Below, piece after piece: positions 1 through 12,663 of a DNA stretch of 64,000 nt. The notes below the pieces were generated by a model. That model saw only the letters and a program-made list of their open reading frames with translations, was not told where the DNA came from and did no database searches. This DNA is from Notospermus geniculatus (lineage: Eukaryota > Nemertea > Pilidiophora > Heteronemertea > Lineidae), in NCBI GenBank assembly GCA_002633025.1, contig NMRB01001193.1, positions 41,785 through 105,784 on the forward strand. The letters are read 5' to 3'. The position numbers were made by a program, and so were the translations under genes. Positions within the stretch are counted from its first letter, which is position 1. Every line of letters begins with the position of its first letter.

Positions 1-192
1 ACACCTATGCAATATTCATTTCAGTATTGCGTGTGGAAATTTTGATGAAAAGTTGATTATGAATGAATAAATATATATTTGATGACATGATTTCCTGTGT
101 TAGAATTATCATTCTCCATTTCATCGATTTTGAGGAGGCCTGCCTAATCCTATAGGGTGTAGACTGGTCCCTGCCCTTGAGACGCTCTGCTA

Positions 193-398
193 ATATGTGA
201 CCCTCCACAGCAAAACCAGTCGCATGTCGCTCAGGTCAGCCGCAACGAACTAAGACGACACCAGAAGAGAATGGAAGAAATAGATTATTTCAGATTTCAT
301 AACAGACAGACAATATTGAAAGTGACAAACATTTGGTCTCAACCTGCCAAGCTACGACCGACATGCGACTGGTTTTGCTATGGGGGAGGTCACATATG
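193..398. mobile_element. Inverted-repeat element, TATGTGACC family
   Basis: Ends ATATGTGACC...CCAGTCGCATGTCG and its inverse at 361-398 form TIRs of about 35 bp. The interior (GACAAACATTTGGTCTC) resembles the element at 38634-38851, which has related ends. Confidence 0.6.
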
Positions 399-990
399 AG
401 CATAAGCAGAGCCTAGGGTAGGGGACCAGTCTAAATCACGGGTGAGGGCTAGTTAGAAGAATTGTGGGATTGCAGCAGTTTTAATCAATGGGGTTCTTGA
501 CGCTAGCTGAAGCTCCCAAAATGTAGGGCTGTACATGTATATTCCTTTGTCCTCTTAGATAAAAGTTCATTGATCGTCTGCTAAAAGAATGGGAAGAATG
601 AATGAATGTGTGAATGAGGAATGGAAACATACCAATATAAAACAACTAGGACAAGAGAATTCCACTTGCCAACATTTTAATGCTGATATCAGTACAATCA
701 AGAATATATAAGTACTTATACTGGTACTTATATATTCTTGGTACAATGTACCGGTAGGCATGTAGATGATGATTACATATATCACTTAAAATAAGAATGA
801 TTGTAGATTTTACAAATGTGGACTAAAGGAAGATCATTTGGCATAAATATATCAAGACACTTATCACTGTTGTATTTTACAACACTCGTACATGTACATG
901 TAAATTATTGGAAAAAGATTAAAATAGATGATGACGTTTAGTAGGAGTTTGTCAATGCGATGCTCATCTGTCATCATCGATAGCCCTCTT

Positions 991-1522
991 TTTACACAGA
1001 GTCGGTTCGATCCGGTTTGAGGCCAGGCCCCGTATTCAAAAAGCTACTTAAGTCTAAGTATGATACTTATCTTTTGTGTTGAACAAAGGATAAGTGTCAT
1101 ACTGAGACTTAAGTAATTTTATGAATACGGGGCCAGGTCCCTTGCTTTTTGTAGTGTGAAAAAGCCATGTGACCTATTCTGTCTTTCGCTTTTCATGGTA
1201 CTACATGTACATGTACATGTAAAAGTATTTTAAAGCCTCACTGTATTGAATTCAGAAAGTGCTTACGTCCTCCGACGTTAGTGTAGTGTAAAATGTACTC
1301 TGCTCTATCTGAAAACATTAGAGCTCCGCCTGCAGTTTTTTCAATGTCTGCTGAAAACTAGGGATTTATTCTTTGAAGTACGTATCAGGCAAGTATTTTG
1401 GGGACCTTCAAGAGGCTATGAGACCTCTACCTACACTCTCCTAACACTTTGAAAATATCGTAAAATTCAATATAGTGAGGCTTTAACTGGCCTCGAGCCA
1501 GATTGAACCGACTCTGTATTAA
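991..1522. mobile_element. Nest of three inverted-repeat elements
   Basis: Outer TIRs of about 33 bp (CAGAGTCGGTTCGATC...GAGGCCAG and inverse at 1488-1520) enclose a 115-bp palindrome at 1021-1137 (related copy 28497-28595) and a TTAA-flanked element at 1234-1482 (related copy 60332-60594). Confidence 0.6.
1234..1482. mobile_element. TTAA-flanked element, family 3, copy 1
   Basis: TTAA at 1230-1233 and 1483-1486. Ends AGCCTCACTGTATTGAAT and inverse. The second copy at 60332-60594 shares the ends and most of the interior. Confidence 0.7.
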
Positions 1523-2047
1523 ATGGCTTATAGAACTACTGACTAAACACCAGTAAAACCTAAATTATTACGAACAATCTGCCGTCTATAACATCAACAT
1601 TCACACTTGAATTATTTGTTGAAATATATTCTGACCAGTAATGTTGAAGCACTAAACTCAATGGATGAAAATATCATGCAACAATTGCAGAAGATGTTGC
1701 AAACTCCATCATGGAAATCTGCAGTCTGCATCATGGAAGTCCACACTGTTTTCAATCTTGATGGTTCAAGACGATCGATGTTATGGAAGCAGAAAGAGTG
1801 TTGTCGATTAAAAACTGGTAATTGAATCAAATTCAAATTTAGAGTCTAGAGGGCACCACAATACAAGGGGAAAACTACGTACGATTGTCAGCTGATCAAT
1901 TCTTTATTGATCAAACAACTTGAACCTCTAATAAAGCGTACACCAGAATGACTAGCAGTTTCACATATCACAATAAATCAGAAAACAACACCATATCCTT
2001 CGATTGGGCCAAGGTGTTAGTTTTCCGAAACATTTGCATCAGGGAGA

Positions 2048-2489
2048 ATAATATCAGTTCGGGAAAGTTCCAAAATTGGAAGCGTTTCCGACTTTGGAAA
2101 CGTTTCTTTTTTTGGAAGCTATTTTCGATTCCAATATAGTGGGAACGTTTCCGAATTTGGAAGCCAAGAGATAGAGATTCTGGCGGAACTGAGCCTTTTG
2201 ATGATGATAATAGATGATTATCGATGATTGCAGCCAACTTACACCAGCAATTCAGATTGTACGCCGTGAAATACAAGGTCACAGGTGCTGCCATCTGTTA
2301 GTGGAAAAAAACACTTCCCGATTTTTGCTTTTCATATCCCGATTGGGCCTAACGTGCAAGAAGGCCTACAAAGATTCCGATATCGGAATCGAAAACCGCT
2401 TCCAAAAAAGGAAACGTTGCCAATATTGGAATCGCTGGGCTTCCAAAATCAGAAACGTTTCGAAATTCGGAACTTTCCCGAACTGATAT
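2048..2489. repeat. Foldback element upstream (3') of the nicotinamidase gene end
   Basis: ATCAGTTCGGGAAAGTTCC at 2053 and the inverse at 2471-2489, with many GGAAACGTTTC-like words inside. The DNA from 1 to 2595 otherwise holds only the elements listed and no gene I can support. Confidence 0.6.
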
Positions 2490-2595
2490 AAACAAGGCTC
2501 GGACTTGTAAAATATCTGACTCTGAGGGAGCTCTTGGACTTCTCATATACATGTATCTACACATGTTGCTCATGGACCTGTCATTACCGGTAACC

Positions 2596-5500
2596 TCATG
2601 TACCATTTGACATTTTTTGTTCCTCTACTGCCTTCTGGAAAGCCAACTCCGGTCGTCGGTCCTTGCCACTTACAAGGTCCGCTATCTAAAAAATTCAGAA
2701 TAAACATATTCAGAGAAGTATTATGCACTTCAGGGGTTTCATTAAGCCATGGTGATCTATTACGCATGTAAACTACAGAAATGATAATAAGTAAGAAGTC
2801 AATCTCCAGAATTCACGAATTATCGACCCCAACCGGGGTCTTTTTCAAGTGGAACTTTACAATCTGAAACTCTAGAAAAGACTACAGAAATGATGCAAAC
2901 TACAGAAATGACGCAAAATAAATAAGTCTAAGTCTCAAAAACGCAGGTAAATTCGATGACTTACAAATTCCTGGGACTTACCTCATTTGAATGTACAGTA
3001 GGCACGGACATTTTTTTCAAGCGTTTTTTCATCGTTTCAATGAGTTTATTACTAGTCCCCCTAGCGGCATCGTCTATCAGCAGAGTGCGGAAGCCTTCTT
3101 CGACTGCATCAATGCTTGTTTCCCCTGAAAGATTATTTGAAGACGAGTGGCTACACGTGTAGAATTCAAGCGTTGTCCAAACCAGAGTCACTAGACTCTG
3201 TTAGGGACGACTGCAACTCAGGCGCGGATCCAGAGGGGGGCCGCGGCCCCCCCTATTTTTGGAACACCAAGCAAAAACGGGTCACTAACTCCGAAAAAAT
3301 GAGCAAATAGATGAGGAAATCATGCCCCCAGATGCTTGGAAATCGTATCTAATGCATCTGGAATTCAAAATTTTCTGGGGGAGGCCCAGAAATTCTGTGG
3401 CTCCGCGACTCTACTCCATCAGCCTGTGGCTGATGGTGACCGGCCCCCCGTATTCCAAAATCCTGGATCCGCCCCTGCAACTCTCTCCTTGGAAGAGCCC
3501 CAAGGTAAATCCTGCTGCAGAAATGGTTGCTGCTACATAAATTCACATTAATTCAGTCCATCGGTGCAGAGGTACATGTATATCTGTTGGGTAACACGAA
3601 AATGTACTTGACAACACACCCTTTTAGAAATACGGTGCTCAGTGTTCAGTGCAATCTGGTCCCACGAGATTTCATTCGAGACTTGGATTTGATGAATGAA
3701 ATCTCTGGAACATTTGGCTGACATCTTGCGTCAATGACGTCATCTTGTCGTGCTTGGATGTACGGCACTGGCACAGCATGATGGCATTGTTGCATCAGTG
3801 ACGTCATCAACATGTCAGCCAAATATATCAGAGTCCGAACGACGTCATAACGTCAGGCTCGGGTCTGTTTCAGAGTGTGTTCAGTGATGACGTCCAAGGG
3901 GGAATCGTTAGCCACTTGCATTGCCACACAAAAGGGACGGTCACGGTTGACCAGAATTTTTAAATTCTTTTGATGACATGCAGAGGGGATAACTTAGGTC
4001 GAGCGCTGGCTGCTGAATTTCTGGAAAGGTGTACAGGGTCCCCGCCAGAGGGTACTTTGGGTACAAATATAGTACCCTAAAGAAATCTGAGGGTACGATA
4101 TAGTACCCTGAAAAAATCACTTCAATAATGTTTTTCTTAAATTTGTTACATTTCAAGTGCAACTTTCATGCAGAAGGAAGACTAATTTTCCATTTTGGAG
4201 TGTAAAAATGACTCTGGAGGCCATACTATTAACAAAAAAAAAATTTTTGAAAAAAAAAATTTTTTCAAAAAAATTTTTTTTCTCCCCCCTTACAGGTCGT
4301 ACCCTGGAAAAAAATCCTGGCGGAAACCCTGGTGTATACTCTGCAACTTACCGACGCAAAAATCATAGGCAATGCCACACGTGTAGACTGTAGTTACATT
4401 CAGTTTCTTCAAATCATCAGCTAGTGATGTCCTTCTCGTCCCTGAGTGGTCCTTGAAGGCCGAGTAATATTCAGCATGCGGTTCTAGTCCCTTGTCATGC
4501 AATATCCCATCTTTCAAAACCTGGAGATAATACATGTAAAATTCAATGCAGCAAATGTGTGGCGGTCTAGGAAAACCTGTCGGATGTTGCGTTTGAGGAA
4601 AGTGTTAATGGCCTTGGCGAACCTGCAAATTTCAATAGCTGAAATGTAGTACGTAACAGGTGAACAGGTGAACCCCGGGGTGGCGCAATGGAAACATCGG
4701 CGCCTGCCACCACTGAGGTCGCGGGTTCGATCCCCGGTCGTGCAAGTGGCTTTATGTGGTAGAGAGGGCGATCTCTCCTCGACATCGTAGGTTTTCTCCG
4801 GGGGCTCCGGTTTCCTCCTACATATCATTAATATCGTCCAATATTGTTTGATGAGTAGCTATAATGCCCTAAGTGGGCCCTTGCACTCCTGAGATATTTT
4901 TTTAAAGCAGTAGCCGATCAATGCACAGGCAATCTAACAATCCTTGTTGATCACTCAGCGACTTCTGACGGGTTTTCCTAGACCGCCACACAAATAGTGA
5001 CCCTCAATCCTGAGTTTGTAATGGGAATCCTACTTGAATCAAATTCATATAGTTTATTATCATGGAATAATAGTATAGCAAAATCATCTCCGAAGTTTGC
5101 AAATTTTCGACCCCAACCAGGGTCTTCCTCAGGCACTTTCTGGTAGAAAGTGCCTGCAACTTTCGTTGAAACTTATCAACATTATTGATAACTATTTACA
5201 GACTTACTAAGAGATCTTTATGAAGTTCTGCTCCCTCTGTTTCCTGCACGCAATGTACTGGCCACAGGACTTGGCTGGTCGGAGGATCACCATCAAATAT
5301 GACTGTATCAAAGAGATTTGCTTCTTCGGCCTTCAGCTGAAGTGAAACTGAATTTTGTCAGTAGTTTATAATTGAGAGTCAAATCCAGCATTATTACTAC
5401 TAGGCAATACCCGTTCAGTGGGCATGCCAGACGCGTCATGTCATTAGGAGCACTCGGGGACGTAATGACATCATACCCGTTCGAGTAGCTTCATGATGTC

Positions 5501-8500
5501 ATTCATCATACAGGCCATGTTTGTATAGGCCTAGGTGTAACTCTGTGTAAACCTAGCCTTAGAGGAGGTTCTACGGTACTCACTGGGCTATCATGAGTTG
5601 TTTTCCACTTGTGCCGATTCTCGTGAAATGATATATGATCGGGCGGATGCCAATCCCGTGTGTAAACCACATGATCAAAGTGGCCATTCTTGATGAGTTT
5701 ATTGATGATGGGCAAGACTTCTTCCCCGTTGTGTTTCGCCTCGCCCGCATGCATGGCCAATGATCCAGAGATAAAATCATTTTGGACGTCAATTACGATC
5801 AGAGCATTAACTGGATCAAGAATCTGAAATATAACAGATTTAAAATCGGGGAACTGCACTGTTCAGGCCACTCTCTAGCAGACAGAAGGTCCCAAGATTT
5901 TCTGGAGTCAGAAACCTGTCACTGAACTGTCCAAAGAATCGCTCAATTGACCATGCTACAGTACAGGTCACAATTGACATCCCTAAATTCGCGTAAGTTA
6001 CACGTAAGTCACACGTAACTTACGCAACAACTCACGAGCTATGTTACGTGTAACTTATGAGGTGCGTTAGCGGTGAGTTACGCGAATTTCGCTAGCTATG
6101 CAGTGATTTACAAGGCGAGTTACGCGATTTTGGCGAGTTACGCCGTGAGTTACGCGAAACCAAAGCCGTGAGTTACTCGTACATGTAAGTTACCGTACGT
6201 GTAACTTACGAGTAACTTACGCGAAGCCGTAGGGATGTCAATTGTCACCTGTACTGTATACATGGCAATCGGCTCTTTTGATAACCAAAATCTGATTTTC
6301 AATGTCTCATTATATTCATTAATGTAGCCCAAGGGATCAGCAATGGGGAAAGCTTACCGGTCCAAACCATTTTTTCCAGTAACCTCTAAACACAGCCAAG
6401 GAAATCTTTCCAGTCTGAAAAAGGAGACAGAAACTCCTGGTGATTTCTCTTTTTCATTAAAGTTGATGAACTAAAAGCAGTTCACTTTCCGAAGCGCCAA
6501 AGGTTGCTCTTCAGCACTCACTTGATGCATTGGTGACCACAAGAATGGGATGATTATGATATACCAACTGAGGACACTTTAATTACGACATACCAACAGA
6601 GGACACTTGATTATGATATACCAAATGAGGACATTTGATTATGATATACATGTACCAAATGAGGACATCTGATTATGATATACCAACAGAGGACATTTAA
6701 TAATTATGATATACCAAATGAGGACATTTGATTATGATATACATGTACCAAATGAGGACCAAGATACAGAATAGCACAAAATTGACACACAAAATGATAA
6801 TAAGCAAGAAGTCAATCTCCAGAATTCACGAATTTTCAACCCCAACCGGGGTCTTTTTCAAGTGGAACTTTACAATCTGAAACTCTAGAAAAGTCTTTTC
6901 TTGCTTATTACCAAATGAGGACATTTGATTATGATATACCAACAGAGGACATTTAATAATTATATGATATACCAAGAGGGGACATTTGATTGAACAAAGG
7001 AGATTTTCCTGCAGAGTTAGGCCAGGACTCCCAGCAGTGCCCTCCTCAGAAAAACTCTGTGGATCCAAGTCTGTTGACCCTTGCGATACAGTCTAACCTT
7101 GGATTTGTTGAAGCCCCACAGTGGATGACTTTCCATGAAATTCCTGGCTCCACAACTGTTGAGATTCAGTCCGATATAGAATAATATACCTGATATTTTT
7201 GTGACTAATGAAGTAGGCCTACCTTTTCTCTGTCTATTTGGTCGAATAATGTCTGCTTTTGTTCATCTGTGAGATCATGCGGTTCTTGATTGTGCGAAAA
7301 TAAGGTAGCAACCAAATTGGAAAAATCGGCTCGATCCAAGAAACCTTTCCTGAAAAAAACACAGGGGCAGTTAGCAATTTATTTAAGAATTTATACCGGA
7401 ATATTTTCCTGGCTTTTCCATCTGGAGTTCTTAATTTGTCTTCTGGGTTTTTTTACTTTTGCCAGAGAATCTCTCATGCAGTCATCTGAACATGCTCAAC
7501 TATTCCGTTGTCATTCCATAATTTCTATACAGGTACACCTCAGCATTACCGGAAACCTGCAGAAAGGGTTAAAAGTAATCCCAGGAATCGATTCATTAAA
7601 TGACGATACAAGGCCGACTTTGGACCCAGTCCAGGAAGATATAACTGTGTTACATAAGGAAATTAGGCCAGTTATTTTGAGATAACACAGAAAATCGGCT
7701 TCCGCCATTGTGTATACCATTAGTATGGCACGCTGATATGATTAAAGGGCACTGACTGGATGAATCAACCATTTAGGCCTACAAACACATTTTGTGTTGA
7801 GTTGCATTGTACCACAGGCCTGTCACTTTTTATCACCTACCCAGTACATTTACCAATACATGAGCAATGTTCATTATTACATGAAATAGGGCCTACAGGT
7901 CATCATAAATCTATTGCAAGAGGGTAAGCCATGGCTGTCCAATTATACTCAAAGTCAGCTGTCCCAAACATTTAACCTGCTCATCAAAACAAAGCACTCT
8001 CATTATCAACAGGTCTTTTTTCAAAACATCACTTGTCATTTTCGATTGCTCCCAGGGACCAGTATAGGCCTATTGTAGTAGTATCTATTATCTATTATCA
8101 ACCACCAATTCAGCTGATGTCGATGTGTATATCCTGTTCCCATTTTTCTATTGTTTTATATCAACTTCAACCACACCAATTACTTGCCACAATGTGACAA
8201 TGTCCAGCAACGTGGCAGCTTGTATTGTAATACCAAAAAAGACAGTCTGCAGTGAAACTGAGGGCCACCAATCTAACTGCAAAACTGTCTTCCATCACAT
8301 CACCTGTGAAATCCTTGTTATAAACTTTGAGGAATTCCTCCAAGTTATAAATTAATTTGGTGGGTAATCACCAGTATGACTGAGTCACCATCACTGGGAC
8401 CAGAAGTAGCGTATTAGTCCAGGCTTACTGTTACTGGTAGGCCTAATCAATGTTTGCAATTAAGGGTCTTGAAACTGAATGAGAAACAAAAGGCTGTTGG

Positions 8501-9078
8501 TTAAGGGATTCACCTCTTCCAACAGCTGGCCTTAGTTTTAGTAGACGTACATGTTGTGTACAAGGCCAAGGAAATAACACAACACTAACAATTTTTTGCT
8601 GAAGAAATGCGGTTCAACTCACCATGACACAGTATGATCGAGTGACCAGTTTTCGGGGTAGAACAGTTTTCGTGGTACTCCTGTTTTTTTCCCGTTTATT
8701 CACGCCCGCGCCCGCGAGACATAAACATTTCACGGTAAATTAATATCTCTTTTTTCGATACATAACAAAATAATTACGGAGCGAGTAATGCCACAATCGG
8801 GCGGTAAAGTCTTAGGCCTACATGGCCTAGTACCATGAAAACCAGTCACACTATCCTTGGAGGAATTCCTCCAAGCACCATCATACCAAGCTGTGACCAT
8901 GACAACATGCATGACAAACAAAGACAACCACAATGACTGCCGCGGCAAAAAACTAAACCTACCTCTTCAAATCGTACATCTTGAAGAAGTTTTCAGCTTC
9001 CACCAAGCTGTTTGTCGCCCCTTTCTTTACATATCTTGTTTCAAAATCGAACACAGACTTAGCAGACTTAGAGGCCAT
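2596..9078 (-). CDS. Nicotinamidase with N-terminal EF-hand-like pair
   Basis: Eight exons on the minus strand join in phase to 356 codons: 9078-8963, 7349-7223, 6414-6358, 5823-5584, 5336-5208, 4520-4352, 3124-2982, 2685-2596. All junctions are GT-AG. The family hydrolyses nicotinamide to nicotinic acid and ammonia, feeding NAD salvage; mammals lack it. Residues 25-100 look like two degenerate EF-hands (YDLKRKGFLDR, DREKTGKIS). The isochorismatase-fold core follows: catalytic Asp112 in IDVQNDF, metal ligands Asp157 and His159 in RDWHPPDH, His208 in WPVHCVQ, catalytic Lys233 in HDKGLEP and Cys278 in GIAYDFCVG. The total length and the EF-hand-plus-amidase order fit Drosophila-type animal nicotinamidases. 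The start is the Met of MASKSAKS; the stop TGA is at 2596-2598. Nothing looks broken, so the enzyme is probably active. The exon structure is worked out by hand and untested by transcripts. Confidence 0.93.
3219..3479. mobile_element. CAGGCGCGGATCCAG repeat family, first of seven copies
   Basis: Short TIRs CAGGCGCGGATCCAG / CTGGATCCGC(G/C)CCTG, C/G-runs near both ends and a shared interior (TTCAAAATTTTCTGG). Other copies: 14923-15199, 21549-21860, 44287-44466, 51954-52125, 54946-55190 and 56558-56862. Confidence 0.65.
4034..4331. mobile_element. CAGGGTTTCCGCCAG element, copy 1
   Basis: TIRs CAGGGTCCCCGCCAG and CCTGGCGGAAACCCTG, with GTACCCT words inside and an A/T homopolymer palindrome at 4230-4290. 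It ends 20 bp from the splice donor of nicotinamidase exon 6 (4352). Confidence 0.7.
4669..4905 (+). mobile_element. tRNA-derived SINE inserted in a larger inverted-repeat element
   Basis: An A box (TGGCGCAATGG, 4681-4691) and a B box (GGTTCGATCCC, 4724-4734) mark a pol III promoter. A body with TTTTCTCCGGGGGCTCCGG follows, a motif common in invertebrate SINEs, and then a T-rich end. The host element (4556-4992) has a related copy without the SINE at 31857-32050, showing the insertion is younger than the host. Confidence 0.7.
5959..6256. mobile_element. TA-flanked MITE, CAGTACAGGTCACAATT family, copy 1
   Basis: TA at 5957-5958 and 6257-6258. TIRs CAGTACAGGTCACAATTGAC and inverse enclose many copies of GTAAGTTACG-like words in both orientations. 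Lies in nicotinamidase intron 3. Confidence 0.8.
6542..6985. repeat. Minisatellite in nicotinamidase intron, interrupted by a dispersed repeat
   Basis: About 28-33 bp unit (GATTATGATATACCA...GAGGACATTT), some ten copies. The array is split at 6791-6905 by a 115-bp repeat whose relative is at 2775-2885. Confidence 0.75.
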
Positions 9079-9667
9079 GTTGTCACCAGCAGAGTTAGAG
9101 GCCACTGAACTGTAACTGACAGAACATGCAGTCCTACTGTGGCCTGAATAGTGAAACGGATGTTGTTGAGTGCCAAATCTGGGACACCTAGTTATGGTCG
9201 TTTCACACGCCTTCTGCGCTGTGAAAAATACACCAAAGACTTTCAAAGGCCGAAGAAGCATTGCACTTTCGAGTCTGTGTGTAATTTATCACAGATTTTG
9301 GGATCCCCGTCGTTTGTGCAGTTATTTAATGTTACTAATTTTGTGTCCTCTCCAAGAAGACATTGTTTACATTTTTTCGTTGTTTCGTCGGTTCAGATAG
9401 TGATTATTCCAGCTCGACCGCAGATCCATCTTTCGTCGGCTGACGACTTGTCCTCGCGGTTCACATCCCTTTGAGCAGACAAAAACTGTGTTATTTGCTG
9501 ACACTTTACATGAAATCTTATTCCCCCCTTGCCTAAGGCAGATTTTTCAGAATTAAGTCCCTGATCTTTCATGAAGTGCAGATTGTCGGATCAGCTCCTC
9601 AGATTGTCAACGTGGGTTGGGTGGGGCGGGGGTGGACCCCATGGATGGGTCATAAAGCTAAACCTTG

Positions 9668-9806
9668 GCTGGGTTGCACAAAACTCATGTTAGCGCTAAC
9701 ATCATGTTAAATGACGTAAAATGACAATGGATTTTGACGTCATCTAACGTAAAAGTTAGCGCTAACACCATGTTAGCGCTAACATGAGGTTTGTGCAACC
9801 GGCCCA
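9668..9806. mobile_element. Palindromic GGTTGCACAAAACTCATGTTAGCGCTAACA element
   Basis: Ends GGTTGCACAAAACTCATG and inverse; interior made of GTTAGCGCTAAC words and TGACGTCA-like pieces. Related copies at 12738-12925 and 61572-61730. Confidence 0.65.
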
Positions 9807-10421
9807 CTTTAAATGACTCATCTTGGATCAATTTGATACCAATATGACCTGTAATTTTCTTTCAGACCCCCTGATGTTGTGGGCTGTATGCAAACCACAA
9901 GGAAGTTCCTGATTTCAATCATCCTTGGTCTTATACAATATAGGCAAACAAAACAAGCACTGCCTACTAATACACAAGAACAAACAAGTGTTGACCTCAC
10001 AAGTATAATTTTATTGATACCAAACACTTCTTCAGCAAAATCGTCTTGGCCAAATTTCTAATATACAAAGGTGCCAAAACAATACGCATGTAAGTTCCAC
10101 TGGTACCCCAGGTATTATATCGTGTTGAGCCAGACAAAATGAATCAGTGAGACATGAAATACAGCTACATGTAGATCACTATGCCCTGACTTTATATCAC
10201 AGTCACATACCGGTAGGCTACTTAGTGCCCCTACCCCTTAGCACAACCCTGAAGACACCCTCCGGCTTTGATACGGTACTGGTACAAGTCATTAGCATGC
10301 ACTGTTTTTTAAAACTAAAGATGCATCATGTACCATATTGAGCAGTAGGCCTAGGCCCTACAAGGTGTCTAAAAGAGTGTGCCTTTGTATTTTCTGGGGA
10401 CCAGGTTGTGTGATGTTCAAT

Positions 10422-10598
10422 AGGAGTACCGGTAGTCAGCCGCGCATATTGCCAACAGATGGCAGCAAAGTCTTAGCGGACCAATGTACAGGAAAATCGA
10501 CGTGATTGCTGCTCGATCGATAATGACCGGGTCCGCTATGCATTGAATTGGGCCGTAGTGACACCTAGTGGTCAACTCGCTGACAGCTCCTATTGAGT
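10422..10598. repeat. Dispersed repeat, relative of 35383-35712
   Basis: Ends TCAATAGGAG and GCTCCTATTGAG. The inverted relative at 35383-35712 carries the 143-bp insertion described above. It lies between the nicotinamidase and the CLOCK-like gene. Confidence 0.6.
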
Positions 10599-10795
10599 TT
10601 TTAAACCTGATCCCTCTGGATTTCAAGGCCTATCGCGACACTTTTTTGGGACACCCTGTAGAGAATTTTACATAAATTTTAGCAGTAGATCATCATTACA
10701 ACCTGAAACAAACAGGAGCAAAGACCAGATCGTAACCGTAGCAACTGCTGCCATGGCAACTGCTACAGAAAGCACGATCAGAGGTAAATGGGGTA

Positions 10796-11220
10796 CCGGC
10801 AAACAAAAGGAGGCGCTGATCATCAACTCGGTTAAAACGCAGGTGTGCATGCCTTTGCGATTGTTGAACGTCATCAGCCGTCGTGCGTCATTCTGACGTT
10901 ACAAAAACTGCGTCATTCACAACCCATGACGTCGACCATTCGCCTGTCAATTACGCTAAAATGGTCAACTTTATCGATTAAATTCATCATGTTCCCGCAG
11001 AAATTTTTGCTCAAAAGCAATATTTTAGCAGTTCTGTACTTAATGATAGAAACGTAAAATTAGAAATTGAGTGCAATGTTTTACTTATATTTGGCCTAGA
11101 AACAGGGTGTGCTATTCAGAATTAATTGGAAAATAATGTTAGCCTCACTTTCAATGATGCAGTTATGACCGAGTTGATAGTCAGCGCCGCATCGCGGATT
11201 AGGTCTGCCGGGTACCTCAT
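10796..11220. repeat. Dispersed ~400-bp repeat
   Basis: It shares AGGAGGCGCTG, CATGTTCCCGC, AGGGTGT...CCAGAATTAA and TCAGCGCC blocks with 43790-44190, and a 3' part with 44760-44960. No coding potential was seen. The remaining intergenic DNA from 9079 to 11698 holds one palindromic MITE (9668-9806) and no gene I can support. Confidence 0.55.
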
Positions 11221-11698
11221 TACCACTTTACTTATTATTTACGGTATCACATCATCTTCAGCAGATATTATCATAATCAAACTTACCATAATATCTAGTA
11301 TGTACAAATTTGGACTCCATAAAATATTTTGTCATAACATTACCTGGAAAACATTCAATCTTCATATTCACGAAATATACAATGTCCTGGTTCCCATCAA
11401 GAGCAATATACTTTGAGGAACATACCTAAATAATTTGTTTAAAACCCTTGCTCACTGCATCTGTACGGTACCATTGTGCAAGCCTCCATGAGGTCTGATC
11501 CCACTCGATGGGAGTTGTATGAAACGAAATGCACTGAATTACTCCTACACAATATTTACCGGTACGTACCGTACATGTACAGACCTGCTGTAGTACAGGA
11601 ATCCAAATGTCACATTTAAAGCATGTCCTTTCCAAACGTCCAGTCATCACCACTGAGAGTAGAATTGTAGTCGACGTTATAAATTATTTGAGTTTCCT

Positions 11699-12663
11699 TC
11701 ACCTGGGCGGCTGTTGTAATAAATTTCGCAATCTTAGGTTCGAACCTTGGCCAAAATGCAATGGATTTTGCGGTGGATTTTGTCGCGGTTGTTGTTGAAT
11801 AATCTGAATTAACTGACTGTCACTATTTTGTCGCATTACTGGTGAGATTATGTTAACTGGCACCATGGTGACTGACTGAGGCATAATTTGTACTTGTTGA
11901 TGGGACAACTGTTCTTGAAAATTTTGTTGTTGTACCACCTGTTGCCCCGGTAATGTTTGTTGTTGTACCACCTGTTGTCCAGGTAACGTCTGTTGTTGTA
12001 TCACCTGCGAGAGTGTCTGTGTCACCTGTGGATGTGTTTGTTCTTGTATCATTGGTTGACATTGAACCATATGCTGTCCAGATTGTTCTACTTGTTGAGA
12101 TAGTACTTGTAATGTCTGTTGACCGTGTTGGTCAACTTGTACCACCTGTTCCCCTGGTGGTGATAACCGTTGTTGCATCAAAGATTCTCCAGGCGACAAC
12201 TGCTGTCCTTGTTGTTGCATCACCTGTTGTTGCTCTGGTGATGCCAACTGATGTCCTTGTGAAACCTGTTGTTGTGTCACCTGATGCCCTGGTGATACCT
12301 GTTTCCCTGGTGACAACTGTTGTTGCATCACCTGTTGGCCTTGTTGTTGTATCACCTGCTGTCCTTGTGATGCCTGTTCTTCCTGATGCCCTTGTGACAC
12401 CTGCCGTAGTATGACCTTTTGTTCTTGTGACACCTGTCCTTGCATCACCTGATGCTGTTGTGACACCTGCTGTTGCACTCTCTGATGCCCTTGGAATGTA
12501 GTTTGTCCTTGCTGTCCCATTACTGTCTGCTGTTCTTGTTGTTGTAGAAAGTGTTGATCTTGTTGTTGCAAGACTTGTTCAACACGCTCCACTTGTTGTT
12601 GTAAAGCAAATTGCTGTTGGTCTTGAATCCGCATTCGTTGGATATTGTTGCTAGAGGCTTGGC
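11699..12663 (-). other. Gln-rich last exon of the CLOCK-like gene
   Basis: A 965-bp terminal exon encodes 320 residues dominated by Gln, in degenerate short repeats of the type QQVSQGHQ and PGQQVVQQQ, ending [10 protein letters not shown] before TGA. CLOCK proteins end in Gln-rich activation regions, so this fits. The opposite strand stays open for 150 codons only because the repeat lacks stops; it is not a gene. Confidence 0.85.

Noticed and set aside
4681-4745. tRNA gene
   Set aside because: A and B boxes are present but the 3' acceptor stem is absent and a SINE body follows.
9151-9474. 107-codon plus-strand frame upstream of the nicotinamidase start
   Set aside because: No recognisable domain or splice context; it is antisense to the likely 5' UTR and promoter.
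11953-12414. 153-codon plus-strand frame rich in Val and Pro
   Set aside because: It is the reverse of the Gln-rich CLOCK-like exon; the CAG-type repeat has no stops on either strand.
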